Below, in pieces: positions 20,101 through 31,292 of a stretch of 64,000 nt of DNA (its first letter is position 1; each line of letters begins with the position of its first letter). This DNA is from Symbiodinium natans (Eukaryota; Sar; Dinophyceae; Suessiales; Symbiodiniaceae). The stretch lies in assembly GCA_905221605.1 (NCBI GenBank), contig CAJNDS010001558.1, positions 62,001-126,000 on the forward strand, given 5' to 3'. Position numbers and translations under genes: made by a program. A model generated the notes under the pieces. That model did no database searches and was not told the origin of the DNA. It was given only the letters and a program-made list of their open reading frames with translations.

Positions 20101-20545
20101 AGGATTTAGGGTTCAGGGTGTAGGGTTTAGGGTTAAGGGTTGAGGGTGTTTGGGGGAAGCCTCCGACAGCACGAGTCTCGGATCATCCACTGGGGCCAAT
20201 CCCTAGGGTCTATGGTTTAGGGTTTAGGGTTTAAGGGTTTAGGCTTTAGGGTTTAGGGTTTCATGTGCTCAGCAACTTCAAAACAACCCAAAGCCTGATA
20301 AATCCTCCAGCACTCAGAACCCTGAAGTCCCCAAAAGAAACCCCAAGAACCAACTTGCAACCTGGGGCCTTATAATAACCACCCACCCCCCACCCAAACA
20401 GAAAAAAATAGATAAAAACACATAAAACAAGCCCCCAAGCCTTAAGCCATCAAGACTCTGAACCCTGCAGCCGCCATAAGCCCTAAAATGCCCCGCGGTC
20501 ATCCCTTACCCTAAACCCTAAACCCTAAACCCTGAACTCCCCCAC

Positions 20546-20644
20546 ATGAACCTTACACTGTCGAGGCACAGCGAGCGCCAGCCATCACCTCCTCGACCGG
20601 TTCGTGGTGGCGAAAGCTTGAGAACCCAGGAGTTGGACCGCACA
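20546..20644 (+). CDS. exon, unknown protein
   Basis: ATG at 20546 opens MNLTLSRHSERQPSPPRPVR and the frame continues to SLRTQELDRT. CCCTAAA repeats precede directly, TTTAGGG follows at 20646. It could be an internal exon or a first coding exon. Confidence 0.5.
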
Positions 20645-21644
20645 GGGTTTAGGGTTTAGGGTTTAAGGTTTAGGGTTTAGGGTTCAGGGTTCAGGGTTTA
20701 GGGTTTAGGGTTTGGGGTTTGGGGTTTGGGGTTTTGGGGTGTAGGGTTTAGGGTTTATAGGGCCTTTACATGGTGCTTTTTGTTTCAGCCTCTGTAGGGC
20801 TTGAATAGGGTTGTGGGCGTAGCGGATGTAGGAGCTCTATAGGGCTGAATGGGTTCGGGGGCTTTAGCCTGTACGGCTAAAGGCCTCCAAGACAAAACCT
20901 GGACTGACAAGCCCGTAAGACCTTCAAGTCGCCAAACCCTAATCCTCATGTCCTAAGTCCTACCCCCCCCCCCCCCCCCCGCCCTGCGGAAACCCTAAAC
21001 CCTATGCCCGAAATCCTAAAACCTAAACCCTAAACCCCCCAAATTCCCAAACCTGAAGACCGGGGGCTTTCCCAAACTGCGAGATGAGAACACAGAATTA
21101 TTTGGTCGCCGTGAAGCTTATTCGGGTTCAGGGTTTCGCCCGAAATCCCGAAACCCAAACCTCCAACCAATTTGTCTGCTAAACCCCAGACCCAAACCCC
21201 AATCCCTAAACCCCCAACTCCCCAAATCCCCGAATTTGGCCGAATTCCCCAACCTCGACCCTGAACCCTAAAAACCCCTAACAAACCCTAGAAACCCAAT
21301 AACCTCTACAAACCCAATGAACCCTAAAAACCCTACAAAAGCCCGTAAACCTACAAATACCCTAAGCCCTTCATAAAACCCTGGAAAGCCCTTTCCCAAC
21401 CTCGACCCTAAACCCTAAAAACCCTAAACTTTACCCCCAGAAAACCCGAGAAAGCCCAAAAACCCTGAAGCTCTGTAGAAACCCCCAAACCAGACCCAGG
21501 TCAAAAACCCCAAGCCTTAAACCCTAAACCCTAAACCCTAAACCCCAAACCCTAAACCCTAAGCCCTAAGCCCTAAACCCTAAACCCTAAACCCTACGCC
21601 CTATACAAACCACCCCAAACCAGACCCAGGTCCGCGGCTGCAGG

Positions 21645-21705
21645 CCTCCAAGCCCGCGCCCGCGGCACCGGCATCACGCCGGCCGGGCACGGCGTGGCCG
21701 CCGAG
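21645..21705 (+). CDS. candidate exon, Ala/Pro-rich
   Basis: After cggctgcag the frame reads ASKPAPAAPASRRPGTAWPP, ending at a G19 tract (21713). Low complexity; other frames open. Confidence 0.35.
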
Positions 21706-21862
21706 TGGGGGGGGGGGGGGGGGGGCGGGTTTAGGGTTTAGGTTTGGGGTTTGGGTTTTGGGTTTGGGTTTGGGTTTTGGGTTTTGGGTTTAGGGTTTAG
21801 TGTTTAGGGTTTAGGGCTTAGGGTTAGGGTTTAGGGTTTAGGGTTGGTGTTTTTAGGTTGTC

Positions 21863-21893
<31 letters not shown>

Positions 21894-21963
21894 TGAGATT
21901 TTCTTAGGGGTTTTGGGGTTGAGGGTTTGAGGGTTTCATGTGAGGGCTTGGGGTTTCAGGGAG

Positions 21964-22005
21964 GTTGATAATGTGGAGTCGCTTTTGCCCAAAGATGCGA
22001 TCGCC
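21964..22005 (+). CDS. candidate short exon
   Basis: After ggag the frame reads VDNVESLLPKDAIA, then TGA. Small, so uncertain. Confidence 0.3.
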
Positions 22006-22284
22006 TGAGCACCCTTTGACATGGTACTCTCTCAGGGCAAGTCAGGAACCCTAAACCCTAAACCCTAAACCCTAAACCCTAAACCTCTCTCAGGCCCATT
22101 CAGGAACCCATCATCCTGAGACCCCAAAGGCCCAAAGCCCTAAACCCTAAACCCAAAACCGCCTACCCCCCCAAACCCCAAAAGTTCAAAGCCTCCACAA
22201 ACCTTATAAACCTTAGTAAACCCTGAACAGACGCGAACTTTCTGGTGCCCAAGCCCACAAGACCCGTCCCCCCCCCCCCCCCCG

Positions 22285-22341
22285 ACTTCCCGGCGCCTCG
22301 AAGGCATCGGCCCCTTTGAGGACTGGATTTGGCTGGTACAG
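22285..22341 (+). CDS. exon, unknown protein
   Basis: The frame reads SRRLEGIGPFEDWIWLVQ. A C18 tract lies directly 5' (22267-22283) and TTTAGGG directly 3'. A good hydrophobic/aromatic peptide. Confidence 0.5.
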
Positions 22342-22670
22342 TCTGCGGTTCAGGGTTTAGGGTTTGGGGTTTAGGACTCAGGGTTTAGGGTTTGTAAGGC
22401 TTAGGAGGCTTAGGGTCAATTGGGTCAAGAGTCGTAGGTTTACGAGCAGGCGTAGGATTCACGTGGCCCCAGTCTGTTACCCCGAGACTCCACAACCCCT
22501 CAAAAGGAATATACCATAAATAGGGGGGAATTCCTTAAATAAGGGGGTTTTGGGGTCTCTGGGTGGGAGACTTGTGGCATTCAAGGACAGCATTTGCAAG
22601 AGCGGTAAGTATTCCGTTTGCTTCACTCTTCCCATCCTGCTTCAGGGTTTAGGGTTTAGGGTTTAGGGTT

Positions 22671-22768
22671 TCGGGAGCCCACGAGATTCGGGACCTGCCT
22701 GTTGAAAGCGCGGGCGTGAGGAATACTACGGGGCGAGCAGCAAACGCAGGCCGGAGAAACAGCTGTGT
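22671..22768 (+). CDS. exon, unknown protein
   Basis: The frame reads GAHEIRDLPVESAGVRNTTG and stays open for 32 codons to the next CCCTA-type sequence. An upstream island ends with a GTAAGT donor at 22604, so another exon lies at about 22560-22603. Confidence 0.5.
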
Positions 22769-23039
22769 GAAACCCTACGCCCTATAAGCCCTGTAAGCCC
22801 TGTAAACCATGTTAGCCCTGGAAACCGCAACTTCCTTGCGGCCCGATAAATCCTACACCGCAATTTCCTTGCGTGTTTGCGGGGGGGGGGAGGGGGAGGA
22901 GGAGAGGGGCTTTTGTACCCCCGTAAACCCTAGACCCTAAACCCTACACCCTTCAGCGATGGTGGGTCAAGCGTTGCCACTGCCGAATTCGCCTCTGCAG
23001 ATTTCCCCCCCCCCCCCCCCCCCCTTACCTGCACGGGCT

Positions 23040-24010
23040 ATTCTACCCGAAAAAACCTTCAAAACGCCCGTTATAGGGTTGGATATAGGGGGATTATCAG
23101 GCCCAATAGCCCATGCTGGTACACACAGACGGTTAGCAGATACCATTTCCATTTTCTAACCTTGCCGAGGCCCATGGACCCGAAGACCCAAACCATAGCA
23201 ACCTGTGCCTCAACCTTCACCGCACCCAAATACCCATGTGCAATCATCAGCAATCATTAAGGTTGAAAATGACTTCTTGTGTTCGTTCTTCTTCTGATAT
23301 TCCATTACCTTGTGTTGTTGTTTTATCACTCCTTCTAGTTCTTCTGGGATGTACTGAATAACTTCTGCTGAATGTATTGACGTAGTCAATGACATTGAGA
23401 CCATTGAGCAAATGATCGCCTCGCTTAAATACCGTAGATGTTGACATAGTCTTTTGGAATTGGTTAAGGCAGTCGTTATTTATCTGAAGAATAACAAGCA
23501 TATACATGTCGGATAAAAGCGACGACAGCACAAAGAAAGGTATTTTCATCAATGCTAAAGGCTTCTCTTGTACCCCTTGTAGATTTAAGCGTCAGTCTTA
23601 TCATAAAGAAACGAAGACGATAAAGGACAACAACGTAGCTTAGTGACTACATATACTATCATTGATACGAGGAATGTCAAATCTGGTTCAACTGATCGAC
23701 ATCTGTCCTCAGATATCTGATACAGGATGGGGCACCGCGAACAAATGGCACCTGAAGAATGCGAATGAAGAAGAGAAGAGAGCACCGCAGACAGGACCCC
23801 AAAATGGGTCTCTAATTTACAGAACGACCCGTATGCAACCCAAAGACATGCCAACACGCAGCACCGCCGATGCCTGAAAAAACTCAACATGTCGTCTAAA
23901 AACACACAACCCAAATTTAAGAGCCTCCGGCTCAAGCCGCCGACCCCGCTGGAGCATAGTTGAGACCCGCTCGCATGGAAGATCATCCCCGGCAGAGTTC
24001 TGTGAATCGT
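23040..24010. other. unique interval without recognisable gene
   Basis: About 1 kb free of telomeric repeats. Frames on both strands are open (plus 23662-23877; minus 23585-24202) but give unconvincing peptides. Probably a long unique intron portion. Confidence 0.4.
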
Positions 24011-24061
24011 TTGGGGGGGGGTAGGGGGTAGCACCAGGACAAGCTCAAGCCAAAAAGACAG

Positions 24062-24083
24062 GTGGGGGGGGAGGGGGTGGGTG

Positions 24084-24114
<31 letters not shown>

Positions 24115-24265
24115 GGGTGGGGGGGGGGGCCAGTGGGGGGTGGGTGGAGGCGGGAAGCGCTGATTTTGCTGAGGGCGCCCCTACCCCCCGTGCTGAACCC
24201 ACGTTTCGCTGTGCGGGTGGCGCGGGTCCTCCACGAAAAAAAATTGTGCACCCGACCCCCCCCCC

Positions 24266-24308
<43 letters not shown>
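24062..24308. other. long poly-G and poly-C facing pair
   Basis: A G-tract block (24062-24155, one run above 30 G) and a C-tract block (24258-24307, about 50 C with one A) enclose about 100 bp. They could pair as a hairpin or form G-quadruplex. Exact lengths are likely unreliable. Confidence 0.85.
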
Positions 24309-24523
24309 CGTTTTGGGGGGGTAAGGAGGGAAAGAGGGAGGTTTCACCTCCTTTTCCCATCCAACACGCCGCCAGGGTCGGCGGACACCTATCCCCCAAC
24401 CTCAACCTTGAAAAACCCAAACCCCTATAAAAAAAAAACCCTAAGCCCCGAAACTCGCCGCAAAAAATCCCGACCAAAAACCCGAAACTGCCCAACAGCC
24501 ACCATGTAGCTCCTTACTCCCTC

Positions 24524-24560
24524 TCAAGGACTGTTAGTACAAGGGGGGAACGTCCCAACC
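24524..24560. mobile_element. family A, single end
   Basis: AAGGACTGTTAGTACAAGGG followed by GGGAACGTCCCAACC matches the right end of family A. No left end is seen upstream. Confidence 0.7.
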
Positions 24561-24633
24561 TTAAACCGCTAAAATCGTAAACCAGCCCTAAAGCCCTAAA
24601 GCCCTAAAGCCTTAAAGCCTAAACCATAAACCC

Positions 24634-24890
24634 TAAACCCCTAAACCCTAACCCCTCAACCCTAAACCCTCAACCCTAAACCCTCAACCCTAAATCCTAA
24701 ACCCCTAAACCCCAACCCTCAACCCTCAACCCTAAACCCTAAACCCTAAACCCCTCAACCCTAAATCCTAAACCCTCAACCCTAAACCCTAAACTCTCAA
24801 CCCTAAATCCTAAACCCCTAAACCCTAAACCCTAAATCCTAAACCCCTAAACCCCTCAACCCTCAACCCTCAACCCTAAACCCTAAACCC
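24634..24890 (+). repeat. CCCTAAA/CCCTCAA mixed array
   Basis: About 35 units alternating CCCTAAA, CCCTCAA, CCCCTAAA and CCTAAAT. The mixture suggests local amplification after variants arose. Confidence 0.95.
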
Positions 24891-24919
24891 TGTAATCTCT
24901 TTCGGGCCATCCTAGCCAG

Positions 24920-24993
24920 GCGGCTCTGCACGCCGATCTGGGAGCTTGACACCGGCACCGGGACCCGGGGGAGGTGCCCGAACCACGATTTCG
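24920..24993 (+). CDS. candidate exon, unknown protein
   Basis: After atcctagccag the frame contains LCTPIWELDTGTGTRGRCPN. Flanked by the CCCTAAA block (24634-24890) and TTTAGGG (from 24994). Confidence 0.5.
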
Positions 24994-25165
24994 TTAGGGT
25001 TTAGGGTTTAGGGTTTAGGGTTTTGGGTTTCAGGGTTTAGGGTTTAGGGGTTAGGGGTTAGGGTTTAGGGTAACGACGACTTTGTTGGGGTTTGGGGCGT
25101 TTGGGGGGATTTGGGGGTTTTCTTTTTTGTTGTGGGTTTTGGGATTTTGGGGACATTTTTAGGGT

Positions 25166-25246
25166 TAGACTAACAGCCCTTAAGAGGGATCATAGTACAG
25201 TACCCCTTAATATAATCCCCATTAAGGAATGTTAGTATAAGGGGGC
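25166..25246. mobile_element. family A-like element, outer ends lost
   Basis: GACTAACAGCCCTTAAGAGG and CCATTAAGGAATGTTAGTAT are inverted and match the inner part of family A. Confidence 0.65.
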
Positions 25247-25741
25247 CATAAACTTTGTTGGGGGGGGCTTCGCCAGTGTGCATGAGTGAGGGAACGCTGC
25301 TGGGCAGCCATTCGTGAGTTTGGGCTTGGGATTTGTAGCGTTTAGGGTCTCTTGTTTCTTTTTTTTCTTTTTGTGGGGGGGGGGGGGGGGGGGGGGGGTC
25401 AGGGCTTTGGGCTTCGAGAATTCGAGGGTTTAGGGTGTCAAGTTTACGCCAAGGCGTCAAACTCAACAGCTGGCGTCCGAAAATTAGGGTTTAGGGTTTA
25501 GGGTTCGGGGTTTAGGGTTTAGGACTTCAAGCCCTGTGAACACCCCCTACAGCACTTGAACCTGTAAGCATGAGCAGTGCACGATAACAATCCCCATAAA
25601 CCCTCAACCCTATAAACTCCATCATTCAAGCCTAACAACCACACAATAAACCTTTGTAAACCCCATAGTAAACCCCCATACAACCCCAAACCCAAAACCC
25701 CAAACCCCAAACCCTAAACCCTAAACCCTAAACCCTCTATC

Positions 25742-25843
25742 AGCCGAGCAATACGCACCGCAAACCCCTTCCCGCACGCTGCTGCGGCGGCAGGCTCGTC
25801 GTCAGCCAAGCCGAAGGAGGCCCTGAGCTCGTGTGAGGCCTTA
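25742..25843 (+). CDS. candidate exon, Ala/Ser-rich
   Basis: The frame contains ANPFPHAAAAAGSSSAKPKE and ends ALSSCEA, immediately before a family B element (from 25843). CCCTAAA precedes. A linker-type sequence. Confidence 0.5.
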
Positions 25844-26113
25844 CTTGGAGGTTCATGGTACTTGTTATCCAATTGTAACTGTACTTAGGGGTTTAGGGTT
25901 TAGGGTGTAGGGTTTAGGGTAACTGTACTTATGACTGTACTTTACCAATTATAGCTGTACTGAGGGGTTTAGGGTTTAGGGTTTAGAGTTTAGGGTTTAG
26001 GGTGCTTTTTCACCAGATATGACTGTGCTTAAGACTGTACTTATAAACATAGTAGGGCATGTAAGGGGCTTATAAGTACAGTTGTAGTTGGCTAATAAGT
26101 ACCATGAACCTCC
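25843..26113. mobile_element. family B element with nested TTTAGGG
   Basis: ACTTGGAGGTTCATGGTACT at the left pairs with AGTACCATGAACCTCC at the right; inner ATCCAATTGTAACTGTACTT pairs with AAGTACAGTTGTAGTTGGCT. Three TTTAGGG clusters (about 25888, 25967, 25986) sit inside the left arm, so telomeric repeats were gained within the element. It lies directly between exon 25742-25843 and a short island at about 26123. Confidence 0.85.
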
Positions 26114-26280
26114 TTGTAAATCAGCTGGGCAGCCCGTTGGTACCCTTTGCGCTTTTTTTGGTTCTGGGGTTCAGGGTTCAGGGTTTAGGGTTTAGGGTTT
26201 AGGGCTAGGGTTTAGGGTTTAGGGTTTAGGATTCAGGCTCTAGGTTTTCATGGCATAAGGCTGGGGTTCAGGGCATGCAG

Positions 26281-26340
26281 GGTTCATTGAGGCCAAGGAT
26301 ACTCAAGCATGAAAAGGCCCCATCTCTTCCCTGCTGGTAC
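26281..26340 (+). CDS. candidate exon, unknown protein
   Basis: After gggcatgcag the frame reads GSLRPRILKHEKAPSLPCWY and PHAFA. A TTTAGGG array (26356-26424) follows. Confidence 0.45.
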
Positions 26341-26355
26341 CCACACGCCTTCGCT

Positions 26356-26424
26356 GGGGGTTTAGGGTTTAGGGTTTAGGGTTTAGGGTTTAGGGTTTAG
26401 GGTTTAGGGTTTAGGGTTTAGGGT
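26356..26424 (+). repeat. interstitial TTTAGGG array
   Basis: Ten perfect units 3' of exon 26281-26340. Confidence 0.95.
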
Positions 26425-26871
26425 ATCAGAACCTCAAACCCTACCCCCCCCCCCCCCTTACAAGTAGAGACCGCGAAGTTAGATCAACCCCTCCTATTCC
26501 CCCCCCCCCCCCCCTCCCACTTCCCAAACGCCGAAGGGTTCGGGCACGACCGAGATAGGCCCTTGAAATATTTTTCATTCGCTTCTTGGCTTTGAGAGGA
26601 TTTTCACATGTTGCCGAGGGTTTCAAGGGCCAGGATAGCCAAAATTTGAGACCTCGAGCCCGACTGAGTTAAGACCGTACAGTTCGATTTGTCGTGCCCC
26701 TAAACCCTAAACCTTATCGCCCCTTACGAACCCGATGAACCCTGTAAACTCTATCCCTGAACCCTAAACCCTAGACCCTAAACCCTAGACCCTGGACCCT
26801 GGACCCCAGACCCTAAACCCTAAACCCTAAACCCTAAACCCTAAACCCTAAACCCTTCTCCCCTCCCTGAT

Positions 26872-26952
26872 ATGCCGTCGACCCCTGGGCAGGCTCCGTC
26901 GCGCACCGCGCCCGCGCCAGCTCCGGAGCGGGAGGCACCTACGTCCTGGTTT
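26872..26952 (+). CDS. candidate exon, Pro/Ala-rich
   Basis: ATG 26872 opens MPSTPGQAPSRTAPAPAPER, then EAPTSWF. A pyrimidine tract (cttctcccctccctg) precedes; CCCTAAA on the left and TTTAGGG on the right. Confidence 0.45.
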
Positions 26953-27476
26953 GGGGCCTTTAGGGTTTAGGGTTTAGGGTTTAGGGTTCAGGGTTTAGGG
27001 TTTAGGTGTAGGGTTTAGGGTTTAGGATTTAGGTAATTTAGGTGTAGGGTTTAGGGTTTAGGGTTTACGGTTCGCGGGGAGTACCCCCGGCATCCGATGA
27101 TAGGGTCAGCGTTTTGGGTTTGGGGGGGTTTGCTGGGATTTGGGCTTCAGGGGTTTTCAAGCATGGGAACACGCAACCCCTGGACTCTACAGTATCCCTA
27201 AACCCTAAACCCCTAAACCCTAAACCCTGGCCCTCAGAGCCTTCCTCTTCTCCCTAAGTGTTCATCAGGACATGAAGGACTGGCACTCCCAGTCCTTTGC
27301 AATATGAACTAAGCACCTTCGCCCTAAACCCCAAACCCCGAACCCCGAACCCTAAACCCTCCCAAGACCTCCTAAACCCTAAACCAAAAACCCTAAACCC
27401 TAAACCCTAAACCCTCAACCCTCAACCCTAAACCCCAAGCCAAACAGTGAGCCTCTCCTCTTCCCTGATTTGGCAG

Positions 27477-27530
27477 GTGCAGAAGTCGGCAAGTCTCGAG
27501 CTCAGAGTGGAGACTATAGCCCCCTTAGGA
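27477..27530 (+). CDS. exon with strong acceptor
   Basis: The acceptor ctcttccctgatttggcag precedes VQKSASLELRVETIAPLG. CCCTAAA lies further left and a TTTAGGG array (27534-27610) directly right. Confidence 0.5.
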
Positions 27531-27533
27531 ATG

Positions 27534-27610
27534 TTTAGGGTTTAGGGTTTAGGGTTTAGGGTTTAGGGTTTAGGGTTTAGGGTTTAGGGTTTAGGGTTTA
27601 GGGTTTAGAC
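27534..27610 (+). repeat. interstitial TTTAGGG array
   Basis: Eleven perfect units. Confidence 0.95.
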
Positions 27611-28636
27611 TTAGGGTTTTTCTTTCTGTCTATAATAATAATATATATATATATATATACAACCCAGGGGAGCATTATTTTAAGTTAAGGTTCTAAGGGG
27701 AGTATAGGGAGGCTCTTGCTTGAAGGGGGCGAGCGCGGAGGGGTTTGGGTTCTCAGAGAGGGGTTTGGGCGGGGGGGGGTGCTGTGAGACGTGGCTGGGA
27801 ATAGGCAACTTAGGCAACTTGGGCATGGTTTTAGGGTTTAGGGTTCAGGGTTCAGGGTTTACGGTTTGGGGATTAGGGTTCGGGTTTAGGGTTTAGGGTT
27901 GGAGCTGTAGGGTTCAAAGGGATACGCGGCATTGTGCCTTCGGGTTTAGGGTTCGAGGGTGGCTTCTGGAGGGCATGGCTTCTGTGTGTTTTAGGGTTGG
28001 GGTTTAGAGTTTAGGGTTTAGGGTTTAGAGTTTAGGGTTTAGAGTTTAGGGTTTAGGGTTTAGGGTTTGTAGGGGGTTTAGGGTATTCGTAGGGTCGAGA
28101 AGGTTTCGAGCCAGGGTCTTAGACACGGTGTACTTGTTCAGGGCTGAATAGCACATGTCCCGACGCCCCAAACCGCCTAAACCCTGAACCCTAACCCTAA
28201 ACCGTCAACTGTACCCCTACATTCGCAGTCCTCGGTCATTTTTCATCTGATGTCGGGTTTAGGGTTTAGGAGTTGGGATGTAGGAGCTGAACGTGTTTTA
28301 CCCTGAGACTTCTAGTTGAAGGTTTATGCCCAAGTTACGTTACTTGGCATATCGTCGAGAAGTCGGTTTCCTGGTCATGGGCTTCTTCAGTTCCTCAACA
28401 GCTGTCCATTTTCTGCGAAGCCTCTACACGACGCTTCCGCCCCTAAACCCTAAACCCTTTTCAACCCAAACACTAAACCCTAAACCCTACGCCCAAAACC
28501 TTCAACCCTGGATGATAAACCCCAAGCCTCACCCCGTTTCGGGGTTCAGGGGTTTAGGAGTTTAGGGGTTTAGGGGTTCGGGGTTTAGGGTTTAGGGCTT
28601 CTGGTTTAGGGTTTAGGGTTTAGGGTTCCGTGTCTA

Positions 28637-28710
28637 TCAGGCCGCTGCGGCTCGCCTTCCCGACCGGCGTCGATGCCCTCCGGCAAGCTGCCCCCCGGCC
28701 TCAGCAGAGC
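28637..28710 (+). CDS. candidate exon, frame unsure
   Basis: After gtctatcag all three frames are open; the best reads PLRLAFPTGVDALRQAAPRP. It ends at the long TTTAGGG array. Confidence 0.3.
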
Positions 28711-28715
28711 TTGGG

Positions 28716-28861
28716 TTTAGGGTTTAGGGTTTAGGGTTTAGGGTTTAGGGTTTAGGGTTTAGGGTTTAGGGTTTAGGGTTTAGGGTTTAGGGTTTAGGGT
28801 TTAGGTTTAGGGTTTAGGGTTTAGGGTTTAGGGTTTAGGGTTTAGGGTTTAGGGTTTAGGG
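28716..28861 (+). repeat. longest TTTAGGG array in the window
   Basis: About 21 units, perfect except for one slipped unit at 28801. Confidence 0.97.
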
Positions 28862-29707
28862 CTTCTCTGAAGGGATTTTTGGTTAGGGTTTCTGGCTTTG
28901 GGTTTAGGCCTTCTGGGTTGGGGTTTCTGGTTTAGGGTTTCGGGTTTACGGTTTCTGGTTTGGGCTTCGGGTAGTTTAGGGTTTCTGGTTTCGGGTTTCT
29001 GCTTCAGGGTTTCGGGGTTTGGGATTTCTGGCTTAGGGTTTCTGGCTTAGGGTTTCTGGTCTTGGAGCTTCTGGTTTTGGAGCTTCTCCTTTAGGGATCA
29101 TGTTTTAGGATTTCTGCTTTAGGGATTCTTTTTTTTGAGGAGGTTTCGGGTTTACGGCTGCTGGCCTAGGGGCGTACGTACCCTCGACGCAGGGAGGGGG
29201 AGAGAGGTTCGGGATCCGATGCTTTGCAATATCGACTTTTTGGGATCAGGGTTTAGGGTTTAGGGTTTAGGGTTTTTGTTGGGGTTTTTGGGGCTCTTCG
29301 GGCTGTGGCTTCAGGTTTGGGGGTTTAGGGTTTAGGGCTTAGGTGACTGTAAGGACTTCCTGAGCTTGCAGGGTTAAGAGTTGTTTGGGACGAAGAAGGC
29401 GGCATTTTACAGTTTGAGGCGCTCAGGGTGTGAACGGAGGTGCTTATAGATACCGCGCGGTTGTGTTGTTCTCTTGGCGCTGTCACGCAGTCGGCGGAAG
29501 CAACTAGGCCTGAACCCTAAGCCGCAAGCCCTAAACCCCATGAAAGCCCTAAACCCTGTAAACCCTGATCCCAAAACCCCCCTCACCCTCAAGACCCTGA
29601 ACCTCACAAGAACCCTAAACTCCAAACAGTCTTCACCCTCAAGACCCTGAACCTCACAAGAACCCTAAACCCTAAACCCCCTTCAGTTCTAAGACCCCGA
29701 ACCCCCC

Positions 29708-29795
29708 GAAGCAGTTGTCGCAAAAAGGGCTCCATCGCCGGCGTCAGGCGCGAAAGCCCAGCAAAGAGGGTTGATCGGGTTTTGCAGCAGTTGCA
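29708..29795 (+). CDS. candidate exon, unknown protein
   Basis: The frame reads EAVVAKRAPSPASGAKAQQR then GLIGFCSSC. Followed by an array of TTTCGGG units (29798-29840), preceded by CCCTAAA. Confidence 0.5.
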
Positions 29796-30727
29796 GGATT
29801 TAGGGTTTCGGGTTTCGGGTTTCGGGTTTCGGGTTTCGGGGCAATCTCTGTACTGTATCTCGGTACGCCCTCGGGTTATGAAATCCTTTCTTGGGCGTCA
29901 GAGGCTCCTATCTAGGAATGTTAGCAGAGGTATGTAATTCGGGTTTTAGGTAAGAACAGGGCATTATGGACCCTAAACCCTAGACCCCTAAACCCTAAAC
30001 CTTAAACCCACAACCACCCAAATAGGCCCGATAAGGTTTAGGGTTTAGTGTTTAGGGCTCAAGCATCTGAAGAACGGGGCTGGTATACCTGGTATTTCAT
30101 TTTCGTAAGCTAGAAAGCCCTGCAGCCATTTAGGATTTAGGGTTTAGGGTCAACCGTCGACTCCTTCAAACTTGCAAGCCCTGCACGGTTTAGGGTTTAG
30201 GGTTTAGGGTATAGGGTTTAGGGTTTAGGGTTTAGGGTTTAGGGTCTATAGGGTTTACCCTCAACCCCAAAACCCCCACAAGACTCCTAGAGAATACTCT
30301 CGCCCCATGAACCTCCCTTACGCCTGATATGTCAACAATCTCTGAAGCTCTGATACCCTAAACCCTAAACCCTAAGCCCTAAACCCTAAACCCTTAAACC
30401 CTTAAACCCTAAACCCTAAACCCTAAACCCTTAAACCCCAAACCCTAAATCCTAAGCCTCTGTCCAGACATACACCTTGGTCAGGATGAAGGCTGAGGTC
30501 TACTGAAGGGATCACACGGCTTCGGGCTTAGGATGGTTTATGACAAGATACGGCAAATCCTAAACCCTAAACCCTAAACCCTAAAGCCTAAACCCTAAAC
30601 CCTAAACCCTAAACCGTCTATGCAAACCGTAAGTCTATATCAAAACCTGGGAAAGGGTATCCATCAAGCCGAAACAGGCCCTGGCGCCGTAAGTCAGCGC
30701 TAGACACCCCAAAGTCCGTGGGCCCGA

Positions 30728-30852
30728 AACCCTAAACTCTAAACCCTAAACCCTAAACCCTAAACCCTAAACCCTAAACCCTAAACCCTAAACCCTAAAC
30801 CCTAAACCCTAAACCCTAAACCCTAAACCCTAAACCCTAAACCCTAAACCCT
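30728..30852 (+). repeat. interstitial CCCTAAA array
   Basis: About 18 units, nearly perfect, 5' of exon 30896. Confidence 0.97.
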
Positions 30853-30895
30853 ATCAAACTCCCCCAAAAAAGCGCCCGAAGCAGGCGATCTCCAG

Positions 30896-30952
30896 GTGAA
30901 CCCCACTGGCAAGGTCTCTGCGCCGGATGAGCCGGGAGACTCAAACCTTCCA
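30896..30952 (+). CDS. candidate exon upstream of the WD40 gene
   Basis: After gatctccag the frame reads VNPTGKVSAPDEPGDSNLP, then a G run. CCCTAAA precedes and TTTAGGG follows (30964-31097). It is 340 bp upstream of the first WD40 exon and may belong to that gene. Confidence 0.5.
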
Positions 30953-30963
30953 GGGGGGTTGGG

Positions 30964-31097
30964 GTTTAGGGTTTAGGGTTTAGGGTTTAGGGTTTAGGGT
31001 TTAGGGTTTAGGGTTTAGGGTTACTATTAGGGTTTAGGGTTTAGGGTTTAGGGTTTAAGGGTTTAGGGTTTAGGGTTTAGGGTTTAGGGTTTAGGGT
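30964..31097 (+). repeat. interstitial TTTAGGG array
   Basis: About 18 units in two blocks separated by TTACTA at 31021. Confidence 0.97.
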
Positions 31098-31292
31098 CCG
31101 ATGACATAGCGCTTTCGGGCTTAGGGTTTAAATGCTGTAAGGAAATGCATCGCGAGAATCGGCCTTTATCGACGTCGGTATTCCTCGAGTTCAGCTGAAA
31201 CACCCCCCCCCCCCGCCCCCCCCTGTGAACCTTGACTCCCTAAACCCCAAACCCTAAACCCTAAACCCAAACCCTAAACCCTAAACCCTAAG

